A DNA stretch of 64,000 nt, from the NCBI RefSeq assembly GCF_002252665.1, contig NZ_NQKZ01000004.1, forward strand, positions 62,001 to 126,000, in the 5' to 3' direction. Positions 29,222-38,653 of the stretch are shown one piece after another. The DNA comes from Synechococcus sp. 8F6. Its GTDB lineage: Bacteria > Cyanobacteriota > Cyanobacteriia > PCC-6307 > Cyanobiaceae. The translations under genes were made by a program, and so were the position numbers. Below the pieces are notes generated by a model, which saw only the letters and a program-made list of their open reading frames with translations, ran no database searches and was not told the DNA's origin. The first letter of the stretch is position 1; each line of letters starts with the position of its first letter.

Positions 29222-30331
29222 GTGTCCAAGCCCCTTGTCACGATCGTGCTGGGCACCCGTCCGGAGGCCATCAAGCTGGCGCCGGTGATCCGGGCGTTTC
29301 AGCAGGCCGAGGATTTCCGCACCCGGGTGGTGCTCACCGGTCAGCACCGCGAGATGGTGAGCCAGGTGATGGGGCTGTTCGGCCTGACGGCCGACCACGA
29401 CCTGGCCCTGATGGCCCCCAAGCAGACCCTCACCCACATCACCTGCGGCGCCTTGCAGGGGTTGAAGGAGGAGTTCACCGCCCACCGGCCCGATCTGGTG
29501 CTGGTGCAGGGCGACACCACCACGGCTTTTGCCTCGGCCCTGGCGGCCTTCTACGAGCAGATCCCGGTGGGTCATGTGGAGGCTGGGCTGCGCACCGACA
29601 ACCTGCTCGACCCCTTCCCCGAGGAGGCCAACCGGCGGCTGATCTCCCAGCTCGCCCAGCTGCATTTCGCCCCCACGCCCCTGTCGGCGGCCAATTGCCG
29701 CGCCTCGGGCGTGGTGGGCACGGTGCTCACCACCGGCAACACGGTGATCGATGCCCTGCTGCTGATGGCGGAGCAGGCGCCGCCCTACGTGCTGCCCGGC
29801 CTCGATTTCGCCACCCAGCGGGTGATCCTGGCGACGGTGCACCGCCGCGAAAACTGGGGTGAGCGGCTGCAGCACATCGGCCAGGGCTTCCGCGAGTTGC
29901 TCGACCGTTACCCCGATACCGCCCTGCTGCTGCCGCTGCACCGCAATCCCACCGTGCGCGAGCCCCTGCAGGCCCTGCTGGGCGATCAACCGCGGGCATT
30001 CCTCACCGAACCGCTCGACTACGACCAGCTGGTGGCGGCGATGCGCGGCGCCACCCTGGTGTTGAGCGATTCGGGCGGGTTGCAGGAGGAGGCGCCGTCG
30101 CTGGGCAAGCCTGTGCTGGTGCTGCGCCGCACCACCGAGCGGCCGGAGGCGGTGGAGGCCGGCACGGCCCGGCTGATCGGCACCGACAGCGCCGACATCG
30201 TGGCGGAAGCCAGCCGGCTGCTCGATGATCCCGCCGCCTACGAGGCCATGGCCCGGGCCCACAACCCCTTCGGCGACGGCCAGGCGTCGGGGCGAATTCT
30301 GGAGGCCGCCCGCACCTTCCTGGCCGGCTAG
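29222..30331 (+). CDS. wecB: UDP-N-acetylglucosamine 2-epimerase (non-hydrolysing)
   Basis: Interconverts UDP-GlcNAc and UDP-ManNAc for surface polysaccharide. The 369 residues show GTRPEAIKLAPVIRAF at the start, VQGDTTTAFA, HVEAGLRTDNLLDPFPEE, EANRRLIS, ATVHRRENWG and SDSGGLQEEAP, all in family order. GTG at 29222 is preferred; a TTG directly before it is in frame. Together with the NanE-like gene at 7.7 kb this hints at ManNAc metabolism, but the two are far apart. The 3' end overlaps the convergent adaptor gene by 4 bp. Confidence 0.95.
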   Translation: MSKPLVTIVLGTRPEAIKLAPVIRAFQQAEDFRTRVVLTGQHREMVSQVMGLFGLTADHDLALMAPKQTLTHITCGALQGLKEEFTAHRPDLVLVQGDTTTAFASALAAFYEQIPVGHVEAGLRTDNLLDPFPEEANRRLISQLAQLHFAPTPLSAANCRASGVVGTVLTTGNTVIDALLLMAEQAPPYVLPGLDFATQRVILATVHRRENWGERLQHIGQGFRELLDRYPDTALLLPLHRNPTVREPLQALLGDQPRAFLTEPLDYDQLVAAMRGATLVLSDSGGLQEEAPSLGKPVLVLRRTTERPEAVEAGTARLIGTDSADIVAEASRLLDDPAAYEAMARAHNPFGDGQASGRILEAARTFLAG

Positions 30332-31488
30332 GGGCGCTTTTTGGCCCAGGGCGGCAGGTCGATGAACACCCGGGTGCCGCTCTTGAGGCCCGAGAGGATC
30401 TGGGTGTTCTTGCCGCTGCTGATGCCGAGCTCCACGGGCTGGAAGCTGGGCTGGTTGTTCTTGCCCACCAGCAACACCCCCGGCCGGCCCGACTCGGTCA
30501 CGATCGCCACGGTGGGCACGAGGGTGTCGGCCTGCACCTGGCCGGCCTGGAAGCCCACGTCGGCGGTCATGCCGATGCGCAGCTGGGCGGTGTCGCCCAC
30601 CAGGCGCAGCACCACATCGAAGGAGGTGACGTTGTTGAGCTTCACGGCCCGTGGTGTGATCCGCTTGACCCGCGCTTCAAAACGCTGGTCGGGAAAGGCA
30701 TCGACGCGCACCGTGGCGCTTTGGCCCAGCCGCACCCGGCCGATGTCGCTTTCGGGCACCTTGGCCACCACCTCGAGGCCCTGGGCCAGCTCGACGATCG
30801 AGGAGCTGGTGGCGCCGGCGGTGGCCGAGGCGGTGGTGGTGGGGGTCACAAACGCGCCGGGATCGGCGAAGCGCTGGGTCACCACCCCATCGAAGGGGGC
30901 GCGCACGATCAGGTCGGCCTGCTCCACCCGGCGGGCGGCCAGACGCTGGCGGGCGGCCTGTTCGGCCGCTTGCTCTACCAGGAAGGTGCTGCGCACGCTG
31001 TTGTAGTCGCTGAGGCTGATGGCGTTCTGGCGGTAGAGCCGCTCGTTGCGTTCCAGCTCGCTGCGGCTGCGCACCAGCTGGGCCTGGGCAGAGCGCAGCT
31101 GAGCCTGGAGCTCGGCCAGCCGCTCGCCCAGGTCGCCGCGATCCATGCGTGCCAGGGCCTGGCCGCGGCGCACCGGATCGCCCTCCTCCACAAACAACTC
31201 CTCGATCACCCCCTGGCGTTTGGGGCTCACATTCACCCGCTTTTCCGCCTCCAATTCACCGCTGGCACTCACCACGCCGGGCAGGTTGCCCGATTCGGCC
31301 AGCACGGTGTAAGGGGCAAGATTGGCGTTGCCGGCGCTGCGTTGGCGCTGCACCACGGCGAGGCCAGTGACCAGCACCAGCCCCGCGGCCGCAGCCGCCC
31401 AAACGCGCCGTCGCTGCCAGCGCGGTCGAGGCGGCGGATTGGGGCTGGGGCTGGTGGCTGCTCCTGGAACCACGGACTGGCTGGGCAC
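30328..31488 (-). CDS. Efflux RND/ABC periplasmic adaptor (HlyD/MFP family)
   Basis: Membrane fusion protein that links an inner-membrane pump to an outer-membrane channel. The 386 residues have an N-terminal anchor (about 30-48), a lipoyl-like half (GVIEELFVEEGDPVRRGQAL), a coiled hairpin rich in Gln/Arg/Ala (about 110-200), the second half-motif VRAPFDGVVTQRFADPGAFV and a beta-barrel region. The start is GTG at 31488. No pump or TolC gene is adjacent, so it is an orphan adaptor whose partner must lie elsewhere. MacA-like adaptors are the nearest class by general form. Confidence 0.85.
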   Translation of the reverse strand: MPSQSVVPGAATSPSPNPPPRPRWQRRRVWAAAAAGLVLVTGLAVVQRQRSAGNANLAPYTVLAESGNLPGVVSASGELEAEKRVNVSPKRQGVIEELFVEEGDPVRRGQALARMDRGDLGERLAELQAQLRSAQAQLVRSRSELERNERLYRQNAISLSDYNSVRSTFLVEQAAEQAARQRLAARRVEQADLIVRAPFDGVVTQRFADPGAFVTPTTTASATAGATSSSIVELAQGLEVVAKVPESDIGRVRLGQSATVRVDAFPDQRFEARVKRITPRAVKLNNVTSFDVVLRLVGDTAQLRIGMTADVGFQAGQVQADTLVPTVAIVTESGRPGVLLVGKNNQPSFQPVELGISSGKNTQILSGLKSGTRVFIDLPPWAKKRP

Positions 31489-31584
31489 GACCGGCGGTGG
31501 GATGAGGGTGGGAATCGGCCTGTGGGGCAGTGGCCTCCAGTTTCGCTGCTGGATGGCTTGACCTGCGGCCCGTAGATTTCAGCC

Positions 31585-32676
31585 ATGCTCAAAGCCGGAA
31601 TCGTCGGCCTGCCCAACGTGGGCAAGTCGACCCTATTCAACGCCCTGGTGGCCAACGCCCAGGCCGAAGCCGCCAACTATCCCTTCTGCACCATCGAGCC
31701 CAACTCGGGCATTGTGTCGGTGCCGGATCCGCGCCTGCAGCAGCTCTCGGATCTGAGCCGCAGCAAAGAGATCATCCCCACCAAGGTGGAGTTTGTGGAT
31801 ATCGCCGGCCTGGTGAAGGGGGCCAGCCAGGGCGAGGGCCTGGGCAACAAGTTTTTGGCCAACATCCGCGAGGTGGACGCGATTGTGCACGTGGTGCGTT
31901 GCTTCGACAACGACGACGTGATCCATGTGAGCGGCTCGGTGGGCCCGGCCCGTGATGCCGAAGTGATCAACCTGGAGCTGGGCCTGGCCGATCTCTCCCA
32001 GGTGGAGAAGCGGCGCGAGCGCCTCAAGAAGCAGGTGCGCACCAGCAAGGAGGCGCAGGCAGAAGACGCGGCCCTGGAGCGCATCCAGGCTGTACTCGAG
32101 GCCGGCGGTGCGGCCCGCAGCGTGGCGCTCAGCGCTGAAGAGGCCTTGATGGTGAAGCCCCTGGGCCTGCTCACCGCCAAGCCGATCATCTACGCCACCA
32201 ACGTGAGCGAAGACGATCTGGCCAGCGGCAATGCCTACTGCGAGGAGGTGGCGGCTCTGGCGGTGAAGGAGGGCGCCGGCACGGTGCGCATCTCGGCCCA
32301 GGTGGAAGCCGAGCTGATCGAGCTGCCGGAGGAGGATCGCGCTGAATTCCTCGCTGGCCTTGGGGTGGAGGAGGGCGGCCTGCAGAGCCTGATCCGCGCC
32401 ACCTACGACCTGCTGGGCCTGCGCACCTATTTCACAACCGGCGAGAAGGAAACCCGCGCCTGGACGATCCAGGCCGGCATGACTGCCCCCCAGGCCGCTG
32501 GTGTGATTCACACCGACTTTGAGCGCGGCTTCATCCGCGCGCAAACCATCGGCACCCAGCAGCTGCTGGAGGCCGGTTCGCTGGCCGAAGCCCGCAACAA
32601 GGGCTGGCTGCGGGCTGAGGGCAAGGAATATGTGGTAGCTGAGGGCGACGTGATGGAGTTTCTGTTCAACGTGTGA
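31585..32676 (+). CDS. ychF: Redox-regulated ATPase YchF (Obg-related)
   Basis: Obg-family P-loop protein that, unusually, prefers ATP and binds ribosomes. The 363 residues start [20 protein letters not shown]. Further motifs are [20 protein letters not shown] and [20 protein letters not shown], and a TGS domain at the C-terminus ([17 protein letters not shown], then [13 protein letters not shown]). Usual length; ATG at 31585. The following small gene begins 116 bp downstream. Confidence 0.97.
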   Translation: MLKAGIVGLPNVGKSTLFNALVANAQAEAANYPFCTIEPNSGIVSVPDPRLQQLSDLSRSKEIIPTKVEFVDIAGLVKGASQGEGLGNKFLANIREVDAIVHVVRCFDNDDVIHVSGSVGPARDAEVINLELGLADLSQVEKRRERLKKQVRTSKEAQAEDAALERIQAVLEAGGAARSVALSAEEALMVKPLGLLTAKPIIYATNVSEDDLASGNAYCEEVAALAVKEGAGTVRISAQVEAELIELPEEDRAEFLAGLGVEEGGLQSLIRATYDLLGLRTYFTTGEKETRAWTIQAGMTAPQAAGVIHTDFERGFIRAQTIGTQQLLEAGSLAEARNKGWLRAEGKEYVVAEGDVMEFLFNV

Positions 32677-32792
32677 GGTGCCTGGAGCTGGCGGGTTTTC
32701 TCACGTCGGAGATTCTGTACAGCTCCAGTCCCATCCCGTTCGGGTTCAGCCCTCCAGTCGCCGCCGCCGGGGTGCTCCAGAATGGGGGAAAA

Positions 32793-33017
32793 ATGTTCAG
32801 TGGTGCCATGACGGATCCGGCCCAGCAACCCGCCCCCCACCACGACACCTCCCCCGAGACGCCCCACGATTTCGACGTGCAGAAGGAGCTGCACCAGAAG
32901 ATCCGCAACGATCCCGACTACGACGACTGGGAGTACGGCACCGAGCCCCTACCCCACGAGGCCTGGGTGGCTAAGCAGACCCCCCAGGCGTCTCCTGAGC
33001 CGCCGGCCGCGGCCTGA
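32793..33017 (+). CDS. Small acidic protein, unknown function
   Basis: A 74-residue protein that I cannot assign. It begins MFSGAMTDPAQQPAP, has a central charged stretch DFDVQKELHQKIRNDPDYDD and WEYGTEPLPHEAWVAK, and a proline-rich end; no membrane segment or signal peptide. The ATG at 32793 is preferred over the ATG at 32808 because GGGGGA stands 4 bases before it. Its 3' end overlaps the convergent MFS gene by 47 bp. The aromatic/acidic centre looks conserved in type rather than random. Confidence 0.65.
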   Translation: MFSGAMTDPAQQPAPHHDTSPETPHDFDVQKELHQKIRNDPDYDDWEYGTEPLPHEAWVAKQTPQASPEPPAAA

Positions 33018-34233
33018 GCCGCTTCACCAGGTTGAGCGCCGCCAGGCAGAGCAGGGTCATCACGATCCAGAGGCCGCCGGCGTGGCGCTGGGCATCGAGG
33101 GCCAGGCCGGCCAGCAGCGGCGCTGCCAGGGCGCTGAGGGCAAAGCACTGGGAAAACAGGGCCATGGCTAACCCCTGGTGCTCGCGTGGGCTGAGCTCGA
33201 TCACCGCTTCGGTGGCAATCGGCAGGAAGGCTGCCGCCCCCAGGGCCAGCGGCAGCTGGGCCAGCAGCACCAGCCACAGGCCGAGGCTGCTCAGCGCCGA
33301 GAAGGCCAGCAGCACCGTGCCCGCCGCAAAGCAGGCCAGGCTGAGCCCCAGCCCATGGGCCACCGGCCGCTTCGCCAGGGCCTGACCCACCGGCCATTGG
33401 ATCAGCACCAGCAGCCCCAGCTGCAGGCCGACCAGCAGCGCCCCCAGGCTCTCGGGCATCGCCGCCCGCTCCAGCCCACCACGCACAAGATCCAGCGGCA
33501 GAGCGCTCTGCATCAGCGCCGGCAGGGAGGTGGCGAGCAGGCTGATCGCCAGAACCGGCAGCAGCGGCGGCAGCCACTGGCGCCAGGGTGTTTGGTCGGC
33601 GGGATCGCCGCTGGGGGGGGTAGGCCGCGGCAGGGGCTGGCGCAGCAGCAGCACCACCACCGCCACCAGGCAGGCGATGTCCACCAGATAGATGCCCCGC
33701 AGCCGCCCGCCCGCCGCCAGCAGGGCTCCCAGCAGCGCTCCAGCGGCGATGCCGGCCGCATCGGCGCTGCGCGCCAACGCGTAGCCCCGGGCCGACGGGA
33801 TTGGCCGGGGCCCCATATGGCAGCCCAGCGGCACCGCCAGCTCGATCGCTGGCCAGTAGAGCCCAGCGGCGATGCCCAGCAGCAGTTGGCCCTGCACATA
33901 ACCGCCAAAGGCGCTCGTGCCCAGCAGCCGAACGTCGCCCAGCAGCGCCGCGACGGCCGCCAGCAGCACCGGGACCGAGCAGGCCAGCCCCCGGTCCAGC
34001 AGCGCGCCGCTCAGAAACCGGCCCACCGTGCCCGCCAGGGCCGCCAGCGCCAGCCCCTGGGTTACCGCTTGGGCGCTGAAGGCCTCCTGGTGAAACACGA
34101 TCGGCGTGAGATACAGCACGCCACCGGCCCCCAGCGAGGCCACCAGCCGCACCAGAGCCACCTCCCGCAGGGCCTTTGGAAACTGGGCCAGCCAGGACCG
34201 AAGGCTTGGGCTCAGGCGGTGGGGTGGGCTCAA
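32971..34233 (-). CDS. MFS transporter
   Basis: Major facilitator superfamily carrier of 420 residues with about twelve hydrophobic segments and a central polar loop near residue 200-220 (PRPTPPSGDPADQTPWRQW). A motif-A-like loop occurs as GRFLSGALLDRGLACSV between helices 2 and 3. The only start codon before the first helix is TTG at 34233 (SPPHRLSPSLRSWL). Substrate unknown; the loop and general form resemble drug/sugar efflux carriers. It is divergent from the DUF1400 hydrolase gene by 66 bp. Confidence 0.82.
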   Translation of the reverse strand: MSPPHRLSPSLRSWLAQFPKALREVALVRLVASLGAGGVLYLTPIVFHQEAFSAQAVTQGLALAALAGTVGRFLSGALLDRGLACSVPVLLAAVAALLGDVRLLGTSAFGGYVQGQLLLGIAAGLYWPAIELAVPLGCHMGPRPIPSARGYALARSADAAGIAAGALLGALLAAGGRLRGIYLVDIACLVAVVVLLLRQPLPRPTPPSGDPADQTPWRQWLPPLLPVLAISLLATSLPALMQSALPLDLVRGGLERAAMPESLGALLVGLQLGLLVLIQWPVGQALAKRPVAHGLGLSLACFAAGTVLLAFSALSSLGLWLVLLAQLPLALGAAAFLPIATEAVIELSPREHQGLAMALFSQCFALSALAAPLLAGLALDAQRHAGGLWIVMTLLCLAALNLVKRLRPRPAAQETPGGSA

Positions 34234-34299
34234 GCAACAGGGCAGTCAGTTCGGGTGCAGTCTGCTGCCGCGGCCCGGAGGGAGGAGACTGGAGCACCC

Positions 34300-35955
34300 A
34301 TGCCGCTTGATTTGCTTCTCCCCCCGCCTTGCCGCCGGGCCGCCCTGGCCGGGTTGCCGGTCCTTCTGGCGGCGTGGGCCGTGTGGGCCCCGCTGCCGGT
34401 GCGGGCTGCCGAGGAGCTGAGGCTGCAACTCGATGGGCTGGAGGTGCCGATCGATCTCGTAGCGCTCGAGGCCTGGGCCCGCCAGCCCGACCAGGCCAGC
34501 CCGCCCGGAGCCGTGGGCGGCGATCTGGCCGTGTGGCTCAACCTGCTCGAGCCCACCAGCCGCCGCGACCTGATCCGCCTGCTGCAGGCGCCCTTGCTGC
34601 GCGATCGCAGCTTCGGCCTGGAGCTGCTCAACAGCTGGACCGGCGAGCAGATGCTCAAGGAGGCAGGCACCCTGCTGACCACTCCAAATAGCCGCAGCAC
34701 GGCGCCACTGCTGCTCAGCAGCCTGCGCCAGCTGCTGGAGCGTCAAAGCAGCGTGTCCAGCCTGGAGCTGTTGCGGGCCCTGCCGGTGCCCAGCGTCACC
34801 CTGCGCATCGACGGTCTGCTGGAGTTGGCCAGCCAGTGGCGCAGCCAGCTCCAGCGCCAGAACGGCGCCCTGGCCCAGTTGCGCCAGCTGCCCCTGCCCC
34901 GGCGCAGCTCCCGGGCCCTGGCTTTCACCAATGTGGTGCGGCGCCAGCCCCGGCGGCTGCAGTTGGCCGTGCCCCACCGGGTGACGCCCGTGCCGCTGGA
35001 ACTCTGGCCCGCCCAGCAGGCCCGCCAGGGCCCTTGGGTGCTGCTGATGCCTGGCCTCGGCGGAAGCCCCGACCAGCTCAGTTGGCTGGCGGCCGCCCTG
35101 GCTGATCGCGGCTGGCCCGTGCTGGTGGTGGATCATCCTGGCAGCGATCAGCAAGCCCTCCAGGCCTCCCTGCTCGGTGATGCGCCGCCCCCCGGTGCCG
35201 AAACCCTGCCCCAGCGCCTGGCTGATCTGCAGGCTGTGTTTGAGGCCCAGCGGGACGGCCGGCTGCCGCCGTTTGGTCCGGCGCCGGCGGGGGAGCAGGG
35301 GGTGGTGCTGATGGGCCATTCCCTCGGTGGGCTGGCGGCGTTAATGGGCGCAGGCCTGGTGCCGGAGCGGGGCCTGGGCCGCCGCTGCGAACTCGCCCTG
35401 GCGTCGCTGCCGCTCACCAACCTGTCGCGGCTGCTGCAGTGCCAGCTGCCCCAGGTCACCGGCGATGGGGCCGCGAGCTCCGGCCCGTTGCCGGTGGCGA
35501 TGTCCGCGTCGTCGCCCCTGTTGGGGGTGGTGGCCTTCAACGGCTTCGGCAGCCTGCTCTGGCCCTATCGGGGCCTGGAGGATCTCAAGGTGCCGGTGCT
35601 GCTGGTGGGTGGCGGGCTGGATCTGGTCACGCCGCCGGAGCAGGAGCAGTTGGCGGTGTTTGCCGGCGCACGCCACCCCCGCAGCCGCCTGGTGCTGGTG
35701 GAGGGCGCCAGCCACTTTTCTCCGGTTCGCATCGACAACCGAGGCGAAGTGTTGTTCCGCCTTGGCAATGAGCTGGTGGGCATCGAGCCCCTCAAGGTGC
35801 AAGCCCTGCTGCTCAACCTCACCACCGAATTCCTCCAGGGCCTCGAGCACCCCTTGCTGCTGTCCCCCCAGCGCCGCGACCAGGACGGCGTGCGCGCCTA
35901 CGTGCTCGACCACCACCAGGCCCGCCGCTGGCGCCAGCAGATTCCATTGCGTTGA
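34300..35955 (+). CDS. DUF1400 / alpha-beta hydrolase
   Basis: Probably exported hydrolase of a cyanobacterial type. The signal peptide spans residues 1-36 (RRAALAGLPVLLAAWAVWA then PVRAAEE). A DUF1400 domain follows (about 37-175), then an alpha/beta hydrolase fold with VLLMPGLGGSPDQLSWLA (oxyanion region), the nucleophile elbow LMGHSLGGLAAL, an acid in GGGLDLVTPPEQ and the His in VEGASHFSPV. ATG 34300 has GGAG repeats 5-20 bp upstream. 551 residues. Substrate unknown; related proteins are annotated as lipase-like or dienelactone-hydrolase-like. Confidence 0.88.
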   Translation: MPLDLLLPPPCRRAALAGLPVLLAAWAVWAPLPVRAAEELRLQLDGLEVPIDLVALEAWARQPDQASPPGAVGGDLAVWLNLLEPTSRRDLIRLLQAPLLRDRSFGLELLNSWTGEQMLKEAGTLLTTPNSRSTAPLLLSSLRQLLERQSSVSSLELLRALPVPSVTLRIDGLLELASQWRSQLQRQNGALAQLRQLPLPRRSSRALAFTNVVRRQPRRLQLAVPHRVTPVPLELWPAQQARQGPWVLLMPGLGGSPDQLSWLAAALADRGWPVLVVDHPGSDQQALQASLLGDAPPPGAETLPQRLADLQAVFEAQRDGRLPPFGPAPAGEQGVVLMGHSLGGLAALMGAGLVPERGLGRRCELALASLPLTNLSRLLQCQLPQVTGDGAASSGPLPVAMSASSPLLGVVAFNGFGSLLWPYRGLEDLKVPVLLVGGGLDLVTPPEQEQLAVFAGARHPRSRLVLVEGASHFSPVRIDNRGEVLFRLGNELVGIEPLKVQALLLNLTTEFLQGLEHPLLLSPQRRDQDGVRAYVLDHHQARRWRQQIPLR

Positions 35956-35959
35956 ACTT

Positions 35960-36991
35960 TCAGAAGCTGATGCGCGGGTCGAGCAGTGCCACTAGCGCAT
36001 CTACCGCCACAGTCACCAGCACCACCAGGCCCGCCACCACCACCACGATCCCCTGCACCAGCGGGTAGTCGCGCTGTGCGATCGCCTCCTGCAGCCGGAA
36101 GGCGATGCCGGGCCAGGAGTAGGTGACCTCGATCAGCAGGGCGCCGCCGATCAGCGACGCCACCGTGATGCCCGTGATCGTCAGCACCGGCAGCAGGGCG
36201 TTGGGCAGGGCGTGGCGCAGCACCACCCGGGCTTCGCCCAGGCCGCGGCTGCGGGCCGCTTCCACGTAGTCGGAGCCGAGGGCGCGGCGCAGGTTGAGCC
36301 GCAGCGCATTGGCGAAGATGCCGCTCAGCAGCACACCCAGGGTGGCCGCCGGCAGCACCAGATGGCGCACGCTGCCCACCAGCTGCTGCCACTGGCCGGT
36401 GGCCAGGCCGCTGCGCAGGCTGTCGAGCAGGTAGAAGCCGCTGCCCTCCGGCGGCAGCAACGTGGGCGGGAAGCGCCCCCCCACCGGCAGCCAGCCCAGC
36501 CACACCGCAAACACCAGTTGCACCACCATCGCCGCCCAGAAGGGCGGCAGGGCATAGGTGCCGATGCCGTAGAGCCGGCCGGCCAGGTCGAGCTTGCCTT
36601 CCGGGCGGGCGATGCCCGAGAAGCCCACCGCCAGCCCCACCACGGCTGCCAGCAGCAGGGCCACCACCCCCAGCTCCAGGGAGGCCGGCAGGCTTTGGCG
36701 GATCACGTCGGTCACCGGTTGCTGGTTGGTGAGCGAGGCGCCCAGATCGCCGTGCAGCAGCTTGCTCAGGAAGGTGCCGTATTGCTGCAGCAGCGGTTGA
36801 TCCAGCCCGAGCTGGGCCCGCAGGGCAGCCCGGGCACTCTCGGGGGCGCGGGTGCCGAGCAGGGCGTCGATCGGATCGCCCGGCGCCACCCGCAGCAGCA
36901 GGAACACCAGGCTGGCGATCAGCCACAGCATCACCGGCGCCAGGGCCAGCCGGGCCGCCAGATAACGCAGCAGGGTGCGTCGGCGGCTCAT
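35960..36991 (-). CDS. Peptide/oligopeptide ABC transporter permease (DppB/OppB family)
   Basis: Inner-membrane permease of a peptide-type ABC importer. The 343 residues begin MSRRRTLLRYLAARLALAPV, with the family N-terminal helix and FLLLRVAPGDPIDALLG, and the EAA loop EAARSRGLGEARVVLRHALP for ATPase contact. ATG 36991 overlaps the stop of the binding-protein gene (ATGA). No second permease or ATPase gene follows: the next gene is convergent. The complex would need partners encoded elsewhere. Confidence 0.9.
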   Translation of the reverse strand: MSRRRTLLRYLAARLALAPVMLWLIASLVFLLLRVAPGDPIDALLGTRAPESARAALRAQLGLDQPLLQQYGTFLSKLLHGDLGASLTNQQPVTDVIRQSLPASLELGVVALLLAAVVGLAVGFSGIARPEGKLDLAGRLYGIGTYALPPFWAAMVVQLVFAVWLGWLPVGGRFPPTLLPPEGSGFYLLDSLRSGLATGQWQQLVGSVRHLVLPAATLGVLLSGIFANALRLNLRRALGSDYVEAARSRGLGEARVVLRHALPNALLPVLTITGITVASLIGGALLIEVTYSWPGIAFRLQEAIAQRDYPLVQGIVVVVAGLVVLVTVAVDALVALLDPRISF

Positions 36992-38628
36992 CGCACGCCA
37001 CCTCCAGCCGTTGATGCGTGGGTGCGGTGCAGCTCCTGCAGCAGCAGCCGGCCGGAGCCATCGAAGCGGGGTTGGCTCACCTGGCGCTGGGCCCAGGCCC
37101 GCGGTGCCACCAGCCACACCGGCAGGTAGGGGTTGGCGGCAGCGGTCTGGTGCTGGATGCGGCGCAGCAGGGCTGTGCGCGCCGGACCCGCCAGGGCGGC
37201 GCTGCGCTCCAGCTCCTGCTGCAGGCCCGGCTGGCTCCAAAAGCTGCCGCTGGCGGCTGCGGCGCCCTTGCGGCAGCGCTCGCCTTCGGCCTGGTCGCAG
37301 CCCAGCAGCGGTACCAGGTAGTTGTCGGCGTCGGGGAAGTCGCCCATCCACTCCAGCAGGATCAGCGGGAAGGCGCCATCGCCCAGCTGGCGGTAGGCGG
37401 TGGTGGCCTCCATGCCAGTCACCTCCAGGGCGACGCAATCGCCAAGATCCTGCCTCAGCTGGGCCTGCCAGGTGAGGGCAAACAACTTGTCGGCGGGCAC
37501 GTTGGAGCGGAAGGTGAGCGGCAGGCTCAGCCGCTTGCCGTTGCAGTAGCCGGCCTGGCGGTAAAGCTGGCGCGCCTTGGCCGGGCTGTACCCCGGCCAG
37601 GCGGTGGGATCCGCGCCCTTGAGGCTGGGCGGCACCAGGTCGTGCAGGGGCGGCCGCAGCCCCAGGGTCACCCTGCGGCTGATCGTGCTGCGATCAAGGC
37701 TGTAGGCCACCGCCTGGCGCAGGCGCGGATCGTTGAGGGGTGGCTGGTCGGTGAGCAGGGTGAGGTAGCCGATCTCCAGGGCTGGTCCGCTGCCCTCCCG
37801 CAACGCCCCCGCCGCCGCCCGCCGCCGCAGGGCCGCCTGCTGGTCGATCTCCAGGCTGGTGGAGAGCAGCACATCCACCTCGCCGCTCTGCAGGGCGCCG
37901 AACAGGGCGGTGGAGTTGCTCAGGGCCACCAGATCGAGGCCGCCGTTGGCGGGCTTGGGCCCCCAGTAGCCGGCGAAGGGCTCCAGCCGCTGCTGCTGGT
38001 TGGCGAAGAAGCTGAGCCGGTAAGGCCCCGTGCCCACGAAGCGGTCGTTGAGGAAGCTGCGGCGGTGCTTGCGGTAGGCGCTGGGGGAGAGCGGCGTCAG
38101 GTTGACGGCGCTGAGCAGCTCGGCCAGGGCGCTGTAGGGCCGTTTGAGCTTCAGCTCGAGCGTGTAGGGCCCCACGGCCCGCACGGCGCTCACCCGATCG
38201 CCGAGCAGGTAGCTGAGCTTGCCGATCGCCAGGAAGCGCTCAAGCGTGAACACCATGGCTGCCGCGTCAAACGGCGTGCCGTCGTGGAAACGCACCCCCT
38301 GGCGTAGTTCCACCCGAGCGGTGAGGCCGTCTCCGCTGAGCTGGGGCAGGGCCACCGCGAGCCGCGGCTCCAGCTGGCCTCGGGCGTTGATCGCATACAG
38401 CGGATCGCCGATGGCGCTCAGCAGCTGCATGGCGCCAAAGGTGTAGGCGCCCGCGGGATCGACCGTGTCGATGCGGTTCTTGCTGGCCACCACCAGGCGG
38501 TTGTTGGCCGGGTGGGATGCGTTGGTGCCTTGGCGGGGTTGGCAGCCCCCGAGGGTGAGACCCATCCCCAGGCCGGCCATCAGCAGGGCTGCAGCCTGGA
38601 TGCGGTTCAGCCGCGGAGCGCGGGGCAA
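36988..38628 (-). CDS. Peptide ABC transporter substrate-binding lipoprotein (SBP family 5)
   Basis: Family 5 solute-binding protein that would deliver peptides or similar solutes to the permease encoded next to it. The family segment VRFHDGTPFDAAAMVFTLER is present. A lipoprotein signal peptide reads RLNRIQAAALLMAGLGMG up to the lipobox LGGC. Start is uncertain: TTG 38628 gives a clean basic n-region (MPRAPRLNRIQ); TTG 38703 would add 25 residues overlapping the preceding small gene, where GGAGGTG is present but is also coding for that gene. About 546 residues. Confidence 0.88.
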   Translation of the reverse strand: MPRAPRLNRIQAAALLMAGLGMGLTLGGCQPRQGTNASHPANNRLVVASKNRIDTVDPAGAYTFGAMQLLSAIGDPLYAINARGQLEPRLAVALPQLSGDGLTARVELRQGVRFHDGTPFDAAAMVFTLERFLAIGKLSYLLGDRVSAVRAVGPYTLELKLKRPYSALAELLSAVNLTPLSPSAYRKHRRSFLNDRFVGTGPYRLSFFANQQQRLEPFAGYWGPKPANGGLDLVALSNSTALFGALQSGEVDVLLSTSLEIDQQAALRRRAAAGALREGSGPALEIGYLTLLTDQPPLNDPRLRQAVAYSLDRSTISRRVTLGLRPPLHDLVPPSLKGADPTAWPGYSPAKARQLYRQAGYCNGKRLSLPLTFRSNVPADKLFALTWQAQLRQDLGDCVALEVTGMEATTAYRQLGDGAFPLILLEWMGDFPDADNYLVPLLGCDQAEGERCRKGAAAASGSFWSQPGLQQELERSAALAGPARTALLRRIQHQTAAANPYLPVWLVAPRAWAQRQVSQPRFDGSGRLLLQELHRTHASTAGGGVR

Positions 38629-38653
38629 GGGGCGTCCGTCAAAGCCTCGCCAT

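Noticed and set aside
33178-34299. 374-codon frame antisense to the MFS gene and in frame with the DUF1400 hydrolase
   Set aside because: Gln/Arg/His-rich noise typical of antisense frames; the hydrolase has a good ribosome site and signal peptide at 34300.
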